Shown: positions 16,518 to 25,869 of the stretch, piece by piece
How positions within the stretch are numbered: position 1 is the first letter of the stretch
How the letters are laid out: each line of letters opens with the position of its first letter
Source: Bradyrhizobium sp. SRL28
GTDB taxonomy: Bacteria; Pseudomonadota; Alphaproteobacteria; Rhizobiales; Xanthobacteraceae
Direction: 5' to 3'
Length of the DNA: 64,000 bases
Assembly (NCBI RefSeq): GCF_018596315.1
Contig: NZ_JAHEAG010000008.1
Span: forward strand, 186,001-250,000
The notes under the pieces: model-generated
The model's input: only the letters and a program-made list of their open reading frames with translations
Database searches by the model: none
What the model was told of the DNA's origin: nothing
Made by a program: the position numbers and the translations under genes

Positions 16518-18356
16518 CTATAGCGTCTTAAGGTATTCAACCAGTGCGCGGCGCTCCTCGTTGGTCATGCTGGCGGCCCCGTAATCGTGGCCACCATTGT
16601 CGTTGCCCGGTATGATCTTTCCGTTCGCATCACGCACGCGAAACTCGAAGGGCCCATCGCCCGGGTTGGATTTGAAACCGACGTCGTTCGGGTCGAACTG
16701 CGTGCCGCCGACCCAGAACGTCGTCTTGCGTTGGTTCGGCGGCAGCAGAAGCTCGTAGAGCGTGGGCACAGATCCGTTGTGCAGATAGGGGGCCGTGGCC
16801 CAGATGCCATTCAGCGGCCGCGCCTTGTAGGCGAGAATTGGATCGGTGTCGGTGCGGCAACGTTGCGCGCGCTGCGCCTTAACGGGATCGTCGTACTCTG
16901 GTGCGCCGGCGACGGCCGGAGCGGCAGCTGTGGCAACGAGACCGCCCCTGCGCAGATTGCGGTGGGCATTCATTGCCGGCTCGGAAGAGGGAGTCTGCCG
17001 CGCTCGGGCGATCATGTTAGAGCTCATGTTGATGAGCAGGTTAAACGTAAGGCCCACATCTGCAATTGTGTCGAACAGGCCTGGACGACCTTCAAGCAGG
17101 CCAGACTTCGACTCGTGCAGGTAGGCATTGCAGGCAAGCCAGATGTCAGTGCCGATATCTTTGAGTCCGGTCATGGTGATCGTAAATTTTGTCTCAAGCT
17201 CAGTCGCGGGATCGAGAACGGTGTGACAATCGTTGCACTTGTGCTTCGCGTAGAGCGCGCGGCCTTCGTTGGCCCGGTTAGCGTCAATTGGCGGCAGGAG
17301 TTGTTGCGGCCAGCGCGGCGACTTCAGACGCTTTACGAGGTTCTCTAGGTCGATCATGTTTTCAAAGCGCAGGCTCGAATCGTAACCGTCCTTGCCTGGC
17401 ACAATGTTGACATCCAATGAACCAAAGACACCGATCAATTCCGTTGTGTTGCGCAACATGGCGCCGAAATCAAACGTCTTGCCATTGAAAATTTGATCCC
17501 CGAGGGGCTGCGGCGCGATGCCATTCCACTGCACGGCGGGTGCATGCTGGGGAGTGGTCCACAGGAACGGGTAGCTCGCCGGCGCATCGGAGGGAAAGTG
17601 AATCAAAGGCTCGGCGGCGCCAACGCTGAGCGCGATCTTGTTCAGGATATGCCCCTGCGCATCAAGCCGGCCGTGTCCGTAGCGGATGGGCGCGGCATTC
17701 TTCGCCGCCAATCGCGTGAACCAGACAATCTGCCGGTCGAGGTCGGCAATGAGCGTTGCACGGTCCGGCGCCGAAGGGCTGGTGCCCAGTACCGCACTCA
17801 CGAAGCGATCAAGCTTCTGCGGATCGGCCCGTGTCGCGGCCAAGGACGCGAGCAGCTCCTCCATCAGGCTCTGGAAATCTGCAAGCGTCGGCGCACCGTC
17901 GAGCCGGACCCGATGCTGACCGTAAGTGAACTCGCCGGTGTGGCAGGCGGCACAGGTCATGCCGACCCACGGTTTCTGGCTGCCATCCGGGGCAGGCCCC
18001 TGATCAACCACGAATCCGAGCGGCAACGCGCTTCCGGTTGTCCCGTCCGGCAAGTAGCCGAGCTTTCTGACGTTAGCGTCGGACAGGAACTTGTCTGTGC
18101 TGTCCCTCTGCTCGAGGGCCGTCAACCAAGACAGGGGCACTAAGCGCGAGCCTTGCGAGGCGGTATACCACCACTGCTTCTCAGCGTCGGTCCAACCTTG
18201 GTCCAGGTAGGTTACTGCGCCCTGTGCAAAGGTCGGCGCGCAACTGATGGCCAGGGTCGCAAGGCCCGACAGCGACGCAGCAACGGCCAATGCGCAAATT
18301 CCCGAAAAAACCCGTCCGCCGCTGGATGAGGTTTCGCCACCGAACGAGCGCGCCAT
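16518..18356 (-). CDS. RoxA-like di-heme c-type cytochrome (cytochrome c peroxidase family)
   Basis: 612 residues with an N-terminal signal peptide and two haem-c sites, CAACH (Cys135-His139) and CNDCH (Cys374-His378). The late PLNGIWATAPYLHNGSVPTL segment is typical of the di-heme peroxidase/RoxA (rubber oxygenase) superfamily. Probably a periplasmic oxidoreductase or oxygenase; the substrate is unknown. It stands alone on the minus strand, divergent from the TRAP operon, with about 520 bases of shared upstream DNA. Confidence 0.88.
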   Translation of the reverse strand: MARSFGGETSSSGGRVFSGICALAVAASLSGLATLAISCAPTFAQGAVTYLDQGWTDAEKQWWYTASQGSRLVPLSWLTALEQRDSTDKFLSDANVRKLGYLPDGTTGSALPLGFVVDQGPAPDGSQKPWVGMTCAACHTGEFTYGQHRVRLDGAPTLADFQSLMEELLASLAATRADPQKLDRFVSAVLGTSPSAPDRATLIADLDRQIVWFTRLAAKNAAPIRYGHGRLDAQGHILNKIALSVGAAEPLIHFPSDAPASYPFLWTTPQHAPAVQWNGIAPQPLGDQIFNGKTFDFGAMLRNTTELIGVFGSLDVNIVPGKDGYDSSLRFENMIDLENLVKRLKSPRWPQQLLPPIDANRANEGRALYAKHKCNDCHTVLDPATELETKFTITMTGLKDIGTDIWLACNAYLHESKSGLLEGRPGLFDTIADVGLTFNLLINMSSNMIARARQTPSSEPAMNAHRNLRRGGLVATAAAPAVAGAPEYDDPVKAQRAQRCRTDTDPILAYKARPLNGIWATAPYLHNGSVPTLYELLLPPNQRKTTFWVGGTQFDPNDVGFKSNPGDGPFEFRVRDANGKIIPGNDNGGHDYGAASMTNEERRALVEYLKTL

Positions 18357-18879
18357 GGAAGGACCCTCCGGAAGCTTGATCCTTTATATCCGAAATGATT
18401 TGGACTTTATGAACTGGCACACAGATCCCGAGAAACACTCGAGTGGCATCGTGCGGCCCTCAATCCTGGCGGCACAGGCAGGGCGGAGCCGGCAGTGGCA
18501 GTGTGTTCTCGTTCATTTCCGGGCAGGTGGACGGCGCGTCGACGTGATCGGTACCAGGCGGCAGCCACCCGGGAGTTCAAGCCGTATGCGGAGCACAAGG
18601 CACGGCGAGGCGTAACAGGCTGGCTCCGATGAATATCACGAATTCGCATAAGGTATATTATGGAATATCTATATCTACAATTAGATCAGATATTTAGAAG
18701 GATCTTCTAGCAAACCAAGCCAGCCTGGCAGCTATACGGGCGTTCGTTTGGCCAAGCAATCCTGACCCGCCAAAGCCTGTGTTGCCGCCGCGTGCGGACG
18801 CTGCAATAAGCGCGCGAGTACGCAGATGACTCGCGACATCGGGTCATCGCAAGAACAACAATCCTCAAGGGAGAACCCA
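18357..18879. other. Divergent intergenic region between the RoxA-like gene and dctP
   Basis: 523 bases. Bases 18630-18700 are markedly AT-rich against the surrounding DNA and are the likeliest promoter zone for the TRAP operon. AAGGGAG before 18880 is the dctP ribosome-binding site. An in-frame ATG at 18826 is rejected as start because the Tat signal begins at 18880. No other feature recognised. Confidence 0.5.
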
Positions 18880-19899
18880 ATGAGTTTTTCACGACGCACG
18901 CTTCTCAAAGCATCCGCTGCGTCAGCGGTTTTGGGCGGCATCGGCGCGCCGCTGGTGGCGCGGGCCCAGACCGCCGAGTTTACCTACAAGTACGCCAATA
19001 ACCTTCCTGATGGTCATCCCTTGAACGCCCGCGCCAAGGAAATGGCGGCGGCGATCAAGGCCGAGACCAATGGCCGGTTCGACCTGCAGATCTTTCCGAA
19101 CAACCAGCTCGGTTCCGATACCGACATGCTGAGCCAGATCAGGTCGGGCGGCGTCGAATTCTTCACGTTGTCCGGGCTGATTTTGGCGACACTGGTGCCG
19201 GCGGCGTCCATCAGCGGCATCGGCTTTGCGTTCCCGGATTACGACACGGTCTGGAAGGCCATGGACGGGGGCCTGGGCACCCATATCCGTGGCGAGATCA
19301 CCAAGGCGAACCTCGTGGTGATGGACAAGATCTGGGACAACGGCTTCCGCCAGACCACATCGTCGACCAAGCCGATCAATGGCCCTGATGACCTCAAGGG
19401 CTTCAAGATCCGCGTACCGGTGTCGCCGCTCTGGACGTCGATGTTCAAGGCATTCGATGCAGCGCCCGCCTCGATCAATTTCAGCGAAGTTTACTCCGCG
19501 CTGCAGACCAGGATCGTCGAGGGCCAGGAAAATCCGCTGGCGATCATCTCGACGGCGAAGCTGTATGAAGTCCAGAAGTTCTGCTCGCTGACCAACCATA
19601 TGTGGGACGGCTTCTGGTTCCTGGCGAACCGCCGCGCCTGGGAGAAGCTGCCGGAGGACGTCAGGACCATCGTTGCCAAGAACATCAATGCAGCGGCCGT
19701 CAAGGAGCGCGAGGATGTTGCCAAGCTGAACGCCGGGCTGCAGCAGGAACTGGCCGGCAAGGGCCTCGCCTTCAACCAGCCCAACGTGACGCCGTTCCGC
19801 GACAAGCTCCGCGCTGCCGGCTTCTACGCGGAATGGAAAGGTAAATACGGCGACCAGGCCTGGGAGCTGCTCGAAAAGTCCGTCGGCAAGCTGTCGTAA
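18880..19899 (+). CDS. dctP: TRAP transporter substrate-binding protein DctP
   Basis: 339 residues. Starts with a Tat-type signal (SRRTLLKASAASAVLGG, cleavage near ARAQT), then the DctP fold with YKYANNLPDGHPLNARAKEM and the conserved KGFKIRVPVSPLW arginine segment that normally salt-bridges a carboxylate ligand. It delivers an organic acid from the periplasm to the DctQM membrane unit encoded next. The ligand is not predictable from sequence. Confidence 0.95.
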   Translation: MSFSRRTLLKASAASAVLGGIGAPLVARAQTAEFTYKYANNLPDGHPLNARAKEMAAAIKAETNGRFDLQIFPNNQLGSDTDMLSQIRSGGVEFFTLSGLILATLVPAASISGIGFAFPDYDTVWKAMDGGLGTHIRGEITKANLVVMDKIWDNGFRQTTSSTKPINGPDDLKGFKIRVPVSPLWTSMFKAFDAAPASINFSEVYSALQTRIVEGQENPLAIISTAKLYEVQKFCSLTNHMWDGFWFLANRRAWEKLPEDVRTIVAKNINAAAVKEREDVAKLNAGLQQELAGKGLAFNQPNVTPFRDKLRAAGFYAEWKGKYGDQAWELLEKSVGKLS

Positions 19900-19904
19900 C
19901 GCAT

Positions 19905-19953
19905 AGCGTTTTCGAGCGAAGTGGACACCGGTTCGCGTGAAGAAAACGCGTCA
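19905..19953. repeat. Short interspersed inverted repeat between dctP and dctQM
   Basis: Bounded by inverted GCGTTTTC / GAAAACGC and containing the GAAGTGGACACCGGTTCGCG core seen in many Bradyrhizobium intergenic regions. A relative with the same ends occurs at 33584-33652. Its hairpin could cause differential expression of the binding protein and permease. Confidence 0.6.
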
Positions 19954-19973
19954 AACAAGAAGTGCAAGCCGTT

Positions 19974-21872
19974 ATGGCTCATGCCGAAATGACCGAAGCT
20001 GATGGCGGTGAGGTGGCTCAGTCCCCTCGCCGCCATCAGGTGCTGGCGTCGATCGAACATGCTTTGGGAATGTTGGTCGAGATTCCGGCCGCGCTGCTGG
20101 TCATCGCCGAAATCGTCATCCTGTTCGCCGGCGTGGTGGCGCGCTATGCGCTGCACCAACCGCTGATCTGGTCGGACGAACTGGCCTCGATCCTGTTCCT
20201 GTGGCTCGCCATGCTGGGTGCCGCGGTCGCATTCCGCCGCGCCGAGCACATGCGGATGACGGCGGTGGTTGCCAGCGCGAAGCCCGCCATGCGCGCCTAT
20301 CTCGATCTGGTGGCGACGGTAGCAGCGCTGGCGTTTCTCATTCTGATCGCCTGGCCGGCCTGGGAATACGCCTACGAGGAAAGCTACATCACCACGCCGG
20401 CGCTGCAGATCACCAATATCTGGCGTGCCGCAGCGCTGCCGGTCGGCATCGGCCTGATGGCGCTGTTTGCCTTCCTGCGGCTGGCCCGATCGGGCAACGT
20501 CCGGACCATGGTGGCTGCGATCCTGTCGGTCGCACTTGTCATTGCGATCTTCTGGCTGCTCAGGGGCTCGCTCAAGCCGCTCGGCAATCTCAATCTGATC
20601 ATCTTCTTTGTCGGCGTCGCCGGCTTCTGCGTCTTTGCCGGCGTACCGATTGCGTTCGGGTTCGGGCTTGCGACCTACGGCTATCTGGCGCTGACCACGG
20701 GCACGCCGCTGATGGTGCTGGTCGGCCGCATGGACGAGGGCATGAGCCACCTCATTCTGCTGTCGGTGCCGCTGTTCGTCTTCCTGGGCCTGCTGATCGA
20801 GATGACCGGCATGGCGCGCGCCATGGTGGCGTTTCTGGCGAGCCTTTTGGGCCATGTCCGCGGCGGACTGCATTACGTGCTGGTCGGTGCGATGTATCTG
20901 GTGTCGGGCATTTCGGGCTCGAAGGCCGCTGACATGGCCGCCGTGGCGCCCGTGCTGTTTCCCGAGATGAAGGCGCGGGGCGCCAAGCCGGGCGATCTGG
21001 TCGCCCTCCTCTCTGCCACGGGCGCGCAGACCGAGACCATTCCGCCGAGCCTCGTGCTGATCACCATCGGCTCGCTCACGGGCGTGTCGATCGCGGCGCT
21101 GTTCACCGGCGGCCTGTTGCCGGGCCTGGTGCTGGCGATCACGCTGTCGGCGCTGGTGTGGTGGCGTTACCGGAACGAGGATCTGCGGCACGTTACGCGG
21201 GCAAGCGCCGGCGAGGTCGTCCGCGCGTTCGCCATCGCCCTGCCCGCCATCGCGCTGCCGTTCGTGATCCGCTACGCCGTGGTGGAAGGCATTGCGACCG
21301 CGACCGAGGTTTCCACCATCGGCATCGTCTATGCCTTCATCGTCGGCTATTTGATCTACGGCCTCTTGATCTACCGCAATTTCGACTGGCGGCGGATCAT
21401 GCCAATGCTGGTGGAGACCGCGTGCCTGTCGGGCGCGATTCTGCTGATTATCGGCTGCGCCACCGGCATGGCCTGGGGCCTCACGCAATCAGGCTTTTCG
21501 CGGACGCTGGCGGCCGCCATGACCGGCCTGCCCGGTGGCTCGGCGACGTTCATCGCGGTGTCGATCGTGGCCTTCGTGATCCTGGGCAGCGCGCTCGAGG
21601 GCATTCCGGCGATCGTGCTGTTCGGGCCGCTGCTGTTTCCGATCGCCCGCGCCGTGGGCGTGCACGAGGTCCACTACGCGATGATCGTTATTCTCGCGAT
21701 GGGTATCGGGCTATTCGCGCCGCCATTTGGAGTAGGCTATTATGCCGCCTGCGCGATCGGGCGCGTCGACCCGGCTGAGGGTATCCGGCCGATCTGGGGT
21801 TACCTGTTGGCGCTGATGGTCGGCCTGATTATCGTGGCGATCTTCCCGTGGATTTCCATCGGGTTCTTGTAG
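19974..21872 (+). CDS. TRAP transporter fused permease DctQM
   Basis: About 632 residues. The first 190 or so are the four-helix DctQ subunit (VVARYALHQPLIWSDELASI); the rest is the DctM permease with its repeated membrane segments. This fused arrangement is common. Uses a sodium gradient to import the DctP ligand. The start is ATG 19974; GTG 19962 is an alternative. The acyl-CoA synthetase gene follows after 28 bases. Confidence 0.94.
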   Translation: MAHAEMTEADGGEVAQSPRRHQVLASIEHALGMLVEIPAALLVIAEIVILFAGVVARYALHQPLIWSDELASILFLWLAMLGAAVAFRRAEHMRMTAVVASAKPAMRAYLDLVATVAALAFLILIAWPAWEYAYEESYITTPALQITNIWRAAALPVGIGLMALFAFLRLARSGNVRTMVAAILSVALVIAIFWLLRGSLKPLGNLNLIIFFVGVAGFCVFAGVPIAFGFGLATYGYLALTTGTPLMVLVGRMDEGMSHLILLSVPLFVFLGLLIEMTGMARAMVAFLASLLGHVRGGLHYVLVGAMYLVSGISGSKAADMAAVAPVLFPEMKARGAKPGDLVALLSATGAQTETIPPSLVLITIGSLTGVSIAALFTGGLLPGLVLAITLSALVWWRYRNEDLRHVTRASAGEVVRAFAIALPAIALPFVIRYAVVEGIATATEVSTIGIVYAFIVGYLIYGLLIYRNFDWRRIMPMLVETACLSGAILLIIGCATGMAWGLTQSGFSRTLAAAMTGLPGGSATFIAVSIVAFVILGSALEGIPAIVLFGPLLFPIARAVGVHEVHYAMIVILAMGIGLFAPPFGVGYYAACAIGRVDPAEGIRPIWGYLLALMVGLIIVAIFPWISIGFL

Positions 21873-21900
21873 AGTCAACGACGTAAATGGGACAAAGCCG

Positions 21901-23550
21901 ATGAGTGCAGCCCAAAACCAGTATTCAATCGGATTGGACAAGACACCGGCCAATTACGTGCCGCTGACGCCGCTGAGTTTCCTGGCACGCAGCGCCGCCG
22001 TTTACCCCGATCACATCAGCACGGTCTATGAAGGCCGCAGCTTTACCTGGGCGGAGACCTACGAACGCTGCCGGCGCTTTGCATCCTGGCTTGCCGGGCG
22101 CGGTATTGGCCACGGCGATACGGTGGCGGCGATGCTGCCGAATATCCCGGCCATGAACGAGGTGCATTTCGCCGTACCGATGGCGGGCGCGGTACTGAAT
22201 GCGCTGAACATCCGGCTCGATGCGCCATCGATCGCCTTCCAGCTCGACCATGGCGGCGCGAAAATCATCCTGGTCGATCCCGAATTCTCCGGCGTGATCG
22301 CGGAAGCGTTGGCGTTGATGACGGGCCCAAAACCCGTCGTCATCGATGTCGACGACGCAGCGTTTGCGGGCGGCAAGCGGATCGGTGAACTCGAATACGA
22401 AGCGGCGGTCACCCAGGGTGATCCGGCGTTCGTTTCGAGACTTCCCGGCGATGAATGGGACGCGATCGCGCTGAGCTATACCTCGGGCACCACCGGTAAC
22501 CCGAAGGGCGTCGTGACCCACCACCGGGGCGCGTATCTCAATGCCGTCAGCAATATTCTGGCCGGCAATCTCGGCCAGCATCCCGTGTATCTCTGGACGC
22601 TGCCGATGTTCCACTGCAACGGCTGGTGCTTTCCGTGGACGGTGGCAGCCTCGGCCGGCATCAATGTCTGCCTGCGCAAGGTCGATCCGGCAAAGATCTT
22701 TGAGCTGATCCCGCAACACGGCGTCACCCACATGTGCGGCGCGCCGATCGTCTACAACACGCTGATCAACGCGCCCGGCGCGCCCAAGGGCAAAGCCGCG
22801 CGTCCCGTGGTCGGATTGATCGCGGGCGCCGCGCCGCCTGTGGCAGTCTTAGAAGGCGCCGAAAGCATCGGCATCAAGCTGACGCATGTCTATGGACTGA
22901 CCGAGGTCTATGGCCCGGCTTCCGTCTGTGCCGAACAGCCGGGCTGGGACGATTTGCCCGCGGATCAACGCGCGCAGATGAAACGCCGGCAGGGCGTGCC
23001 CTACCCGCTGGAGGAAGCCGTCACCGTACTCAACCCCGAGACCATGCAGGAGGTGCCCCGCGATGGCGAAACCATCGGTGAGGTGATGTTCCGCGGCAAT
23101 ATCGTGATGAAGGGCTACCTGAAGAACGAGAAGGCCACGCAAGAAGCCTTCGCCGGCGGCTGGTTTCACACCGGCGACCTCGGCGTGCTCGATGAGCACG
23201 GCTATGTCATCATCAAGGACCGCTCCAAGGACATCATCATATCCGGCGGCGAGAACATCTCATCCGTTGAGGTCGAGGACGTCCTCTACAAGCACCCGGC
23301 CGTGCTGTTTGCGGCCGTGGTCGCCAAGCCCGATTCGAAATGGGGCGAAGTGCCCTGCGCCTTCGTCGAGTTGAAGGAAGGCGCCAAGGCGACGGAGGCC
23401 GAGATCATCGCCTTCTGCCGCAGCCACATGTCAGGGTTCAAAACGCCGAAGGCGGTGGTGTTCGGAGTTATCCCGAAGACGTCCACCGGCAAGATCCAGA
23501 AATTCCTGCTGCGCAACCAGGTGGATTCGGCAAAGGCGATTTCGGCGTAG
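21901..23550 (+). CDS. AMP-forming acyl-CoA synthetase
   Basis: 549 residues of the ANL superfamily: P-loop SYTSGTTGNPKGVV, adenylate-binding HVYGLTEVYGP, hinge region GWFHTGDLGVLDEHGYVIIKD and the catalytic lysine in PKTSTGKIQKFLLR. The FHCNGWCFPW segment is typical of medium-chain and methylthiopropionate (DmdB-like) ligases. Located right after the TRAP genes, it probably activates the imported acid to its CoA ester; this link is inference. ATG start at 21901. Confidence 0.93.
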   Translation: MSAAQNQYSIGLDKTPANYVPLTPLSFLARSAAVYPDHISTVYEGRSFTWAETYERCRRFASWLAGRGIGHGDTVAAMLPNIPAMNEVHFAVPMAGAVLNALNIRLDAPSIAFQLDHGGAKIILVDPEFSGVIAEALALMTGPKPVVIDVDDAAFAGGKRIGELEYEAAVTQGDPAFVSRLPGDEWDAIALSYTSGTTGNPKGVVTHHRGAYLNAVSNILAGNLGQHPVYLWTLPMFHCNGWCFPWTVAASAGINVCLRKVDPAKIFELIPQHGVTHMCGAPIVYNTLINAPGAPKGKAARPVVGLIAGAAPPVAVLEGAESIGIKLTHVYGLTEVYGPASVCAEQPGWDDLPADQRAQMKRRQGVPYPLEEAVTVLNPETMQEVPRDGETIGEVMFRGNIVMKGYLKNEKATQEAFAGGWFHTGDLGVLDEHGYVIIKDRSKDIIISGGENISSVEVEDVLYKHPAVLFAAVVAKPDSKWGEVPCAFVELKEGAKATEAEIIAFCRSHMSGFKTPKAVVFGVIPKTSTGKIQKFLLRNQVDSAKAISA

Positions 23551-23554
23551 ATTG

Positions 23555-23650
23555 TAGGGTGGGCAAAGCGAAGCGTGCCCACCATCAAGAAGCACGCTCG
23601 GTGATAGATGGTGGGCACGTCGCCAACGCGCCTTTGCCCACCCGGGTCTA
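23555..23650. repeat. Palindromic repeat between convergent genes
   Basis: Ends are inverted (GGGTGGGCAAAG / CCTTTGCCCACCC), with an inner inverted pair GTGCCCACCATC / GATGGTGGGCAC. A third class of interspersed repeat in this window. It overlaps the stop codon of the downstream minus-strand gene and probably forms a bidirectional terminator-like structure. Confidence 0.75.
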
Positions 23651-24280
23651 GGCCTGCTCTCGCTTTATCGGCGGATAATACTGCGGCGCTTCGGTCCGCT
23701 CGTACATTCCATAATCGCGCATGACCTCGAAGATACGGAAGTACTGGGTTGTCGGATCCGCAAACAGGCGCGAGCCGAATTCGACGCCGGCTCGATCGTC
23801 CGGTAAATCGACCAGATGCGCAAAATGCTCGTCGCGATAGACGCTCGCGAAAGCGTCGCGGCGCCATTCGGTCTCTGCCGCTAGCGTGGCACGCTTAGAT
23901 TCCGAGGCGAGGATATAGGTCGGCTTGCGCCGTGCGGGATCGTTGTAGGGCGTGCGCCGCTCGGGCTGCCAGAGCGGTTGGCCGGGCCTTGCTTCGTGAA
24001 TGACCTGGGCGACGCGGATGCGATAGTCCGAAAAGACCCTCTCGCGGCCGATGGTCTGGACATCATGATGGTAGGGATGGGCCCGCCACGCTGTCAGGGC
24101 CCCCTCGTCCTGCCAGATCTGGTAGGACAGCAGCAGGTTCTCCCGCGTCAAACTCCTGAAGCGATCGATGAAAAGGCAGCCGCCCATCGCCTCGAGGTCG
24201 GGTTTCAGCGAGGCCGCAAGATCGAGATATTGATTGCGGTGCCCGGGCTTTGTCTGGACTTCAAAGAACAGGCCAATCAT
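23648..24280 (-). CDS. Antibiotic biosynthesis monooxygenase (ABM)-domain protein
   Basis: 210 residues starting at ATG 24280 behind GGAGGAATTTCG. The first 95 residues form a dimeric alpha/beta barrel ABM-type domain (FEVQTKPGHRNQYLDLAASL, ENLLLSYQIWQDEGALTAWR). The C-terminal half, from HEARPGQ on, is not recognised. Such proteins include haem-degrading and quinone-oxidising enzymes, but catalytic residues cannot be assigned here. Confidence 0.8.
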   Translation of the reverse strand: MIGLFFEVQTKPGHRNQYLDLAASLKPDLEAMGGCLFIDRFRSLTRENLLLSYQIWQDEGALTAWRAHPYHHDVQTIGRERVFSDYRIRVAQVIHEARPGQPLWQPERRTPYNDPARRKPTYILASESKRATLAAETEWRRDAFASVYRDEHFAHLVDLPDDRAGVEFGSRLFADPTTQYFRIFEVMRDYGMYERTEAPQYYPPIKREQA

Positions 24281-24423
24281 CGAAATTCCTCCGCGGCCTG
24301 CGATCGAGTTTGCACTGCGCAACCGATCTTCTGTCCGGGTTCTCAAGCACCAGCCTAATTCCGTCATAGGCCGGTATGATGTTCGGCGGAAGGCCCTGCC
24401 GTGTCACCTCTTAGTCGAAGTTA

Positions 24424-24666
24424 TCAGCCGCGGGCGCGACGGGCGGGCTCGGTGTCGGCGGCATCATCGCGATATTCCAGAATGTCGCCGGGCTGGCAGT
24501 CCAGCGCTTCGCAAATCAGCGCGAGCGTGTCGAAGCGCACGCCCTTGACCTTGCCCGACTTCAGCAGCGAGACGTTTTGTTCGGTAATTCCAATGCGTTC
24601 GGCGAGCTCCTTCGAGCGCATCTTGCGCCGCGCCAGCATGACGTCGAGATTGACGATGATCGGCAT
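24424..24666 (-). CDS. XRE-family transcriptional regulator (YozG/Cro-like)
   Basis: 80 residues, almost all a helix-turn-helix (RKMRSKELAERIGITEQNVSLLKSGK). It follows the DUF2975 membrane protein gene by 12 bases on the same strand. The two-gene pairing of DUF2975 with a small Cro-like regulator is widespread. It probably represses its own operon through the palindrome at 25253-25269. Confidence 0.9.
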   Translation of the reverse strand: MPIIVNLDVMLARRKMRSKELAERIGITEQNVSLLKSGKVKGVRFDTLALICEALDCQPGDILEYRDDAADTEPARRARG

Positions 24667-24678
24667 CGCTATCCCACC

Positions 24679-25224
24679 TCAGACAAAGGACGCATTTTCA
24701 TCGGCGATGCGGGTGGCTTCCACCATGACCCAGGCTACCGCCAGCAACACGCCGCCGACAATCAGCGCCAGATAGTCGTGCACCGACAGCGCGATAACAA
24801 GCTGGCGGCTGCCCGGCGGATTGTTCAGCGTGAACGCGAGCATCAACGCCGTCGAAGAGACCGGCCCGAGGATGGCCTGCGCCAGCACAGCCCCGGCAAA
24901 ATCGCGCAACAGGCGGGCACTCGCCAGCGTGAACACATGACCGTTGGCAAAATTGAGAAACAACGCACGGACCTGCCAAAGCCCAAACAGCAAGACGCCG
25001 ACCGGAACAGCGGTGATGGCGGCAGCCGCGATCAGGCGCCCCGGGGACAATGACAAATCGTGCCCTGCCTGGCCCAGTCGCGCGAGCAGGAGGTTTCGCG
25101 TCCAGTCGGGAATGAGGAACACCGCGATCATGGCGACGGCGATCAGCAAGATGCCGAGCGTGGTCAGCGTCGCCATTGCCTTGGAGAAGCGTTGGAGGCG
25201 GTCCGAGTGGTTGAAAGATGTCAT
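24679..25224 (-). CDS. DUF2975 membrane protein
   Basis: 181 residues with four predicted membrane helices (about 20-42, 62-86, 110-132, 145-168). Matches the DUF2975 pattern of an integral membrane protein always encoded beside a small XRE regulator. Function unknown; a membrane signal transducer or immunity-like role has been suggested by the pairing only. Confidence 0.85.
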   Translation of the reverse strand: MTSFNHSDRLQRFSKAMATLTTLGILLIAVAMIAVFLIPDWTRNLLLARLGQAGHDLSLSPGRLIAAAAITAVPVGVLLFGLWQVRALFLNFANGHVFTLASARLLRDFAGAVLAQAILGPVSSTALMLAFTLNNPPGSRQLVIALSVHDYLALIVGGVLLAVAWVMVEATRIADENASFV

Positions 25225-25252
25225 GGGTCAATCCTATTGACGCGAGATGTAA

Positions 25253-25269
25253 TTATCGTATTACGATAA
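25253..25269. promoter_or_regulatory. Perfect operator-like palindrome TTATCGTA-T-TACGATAA
   Basis: An 8-bp perfect inverted repeat around one central base, 28 bases upstream of the DUF2975/XRE start and 15 bases upstream of the divergent lipoprotein frame. AT-rich in GC-rich surroundings. Most simply the binding site of the XRE protein; a partial half-site TTATCATCG follows at 25271. Confidence 0.65.
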
Positions 25270-25284
25270 ATTATCATCGTCAAC

Positions 25285-25869
25285 ATGGTTGATTCACATG
25301 AGCTCCAAATTTCTGCTGCACTGTCTCCTGCGCATTCTCATGATGTCGGCGATGGCGGGCTGCAGCCATATGCTCGGGTCGATTTCGAGACTTCGGACCC
25401 TGCTCAACTGCGCGCCGCCATCAAACTGCCGCGCACCCTGCGGCCGCAGCCAAATGGTGTCGCGTTGCGGATCGCGGTGCAGGTCGGACGCGCGCCGGAG
25501 GAAGCACGCGACTTCATGCTGCGTGAGTTGCCTGAACCCGCTGAGCTCACGCGTGAGGCTGGCGTCGACAGCCACATCTTCGCCTATCGCATCGACGATT
25601 CCGATCTCGCCCGCCTCAAGGCCTTTCGCAGTGAACTGATCGCCAGGAAAAGCTCGGCCCAAAGCTCGGGCCAGAAAGGTTCGATCTCGATCTCGGTGCG
25701 GCCGCAAGCATGCAAGGCAAGCGAACTGGCGGACGGTCCGGTCTACTTTACGACCTATCTGCGAACCGCGGAGACGAAAGACTATGTCGCGCTTGCCCGC
25801 GACGTCGATCTGCGCTCGATTGCACCGGACCCCGCCACGGTCGCCGGGATCCCGCGCTGCGGGTCCTAG
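25285..25869 (+). CDS. Hypothetical lipoprotein with a probable frameshift near its N-terminus
   Basis: The 194-codon frame reads as a plausible secreted domain from about residue 29 (YARVDFETSDPAQLRAAIKL) to the end, but its first 28 residues are not a signal. In the +1 frame, from ATG 25298, a good lipoprotein signal exists (KFLLHCLLRILMMSAMAGC, lipobox MAGC) and then turns to nonsense. The two join at about 25360-25372. Either a true frameshift or a sequencing error; the original would be an anchored lipoprotein. Confidence 0.6.
   Translation: MVDSHELQISAALSPAHSHDVGDGGLQPYARVDFETSDPAQLRAAIKLPRTLRPQPNGVALRIAVQVGRAPEEARDFMLRELPEPAELTREAGVDSHIFAYRIDDSDLARLKAFRSELIARKSSAQSSGQKGSISISVRPQACKASELADGPVYFTTYLRTAETKDYVALARDVDLRSIAPDPATVAGIPRCGS

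Noticed and set aside
19824..21488. 554-codon open frame antisense to dctQM
   Set aside because: Low-complexity Arg/Gln/His composition typical of the antisense of hydrophobic membrane genes.
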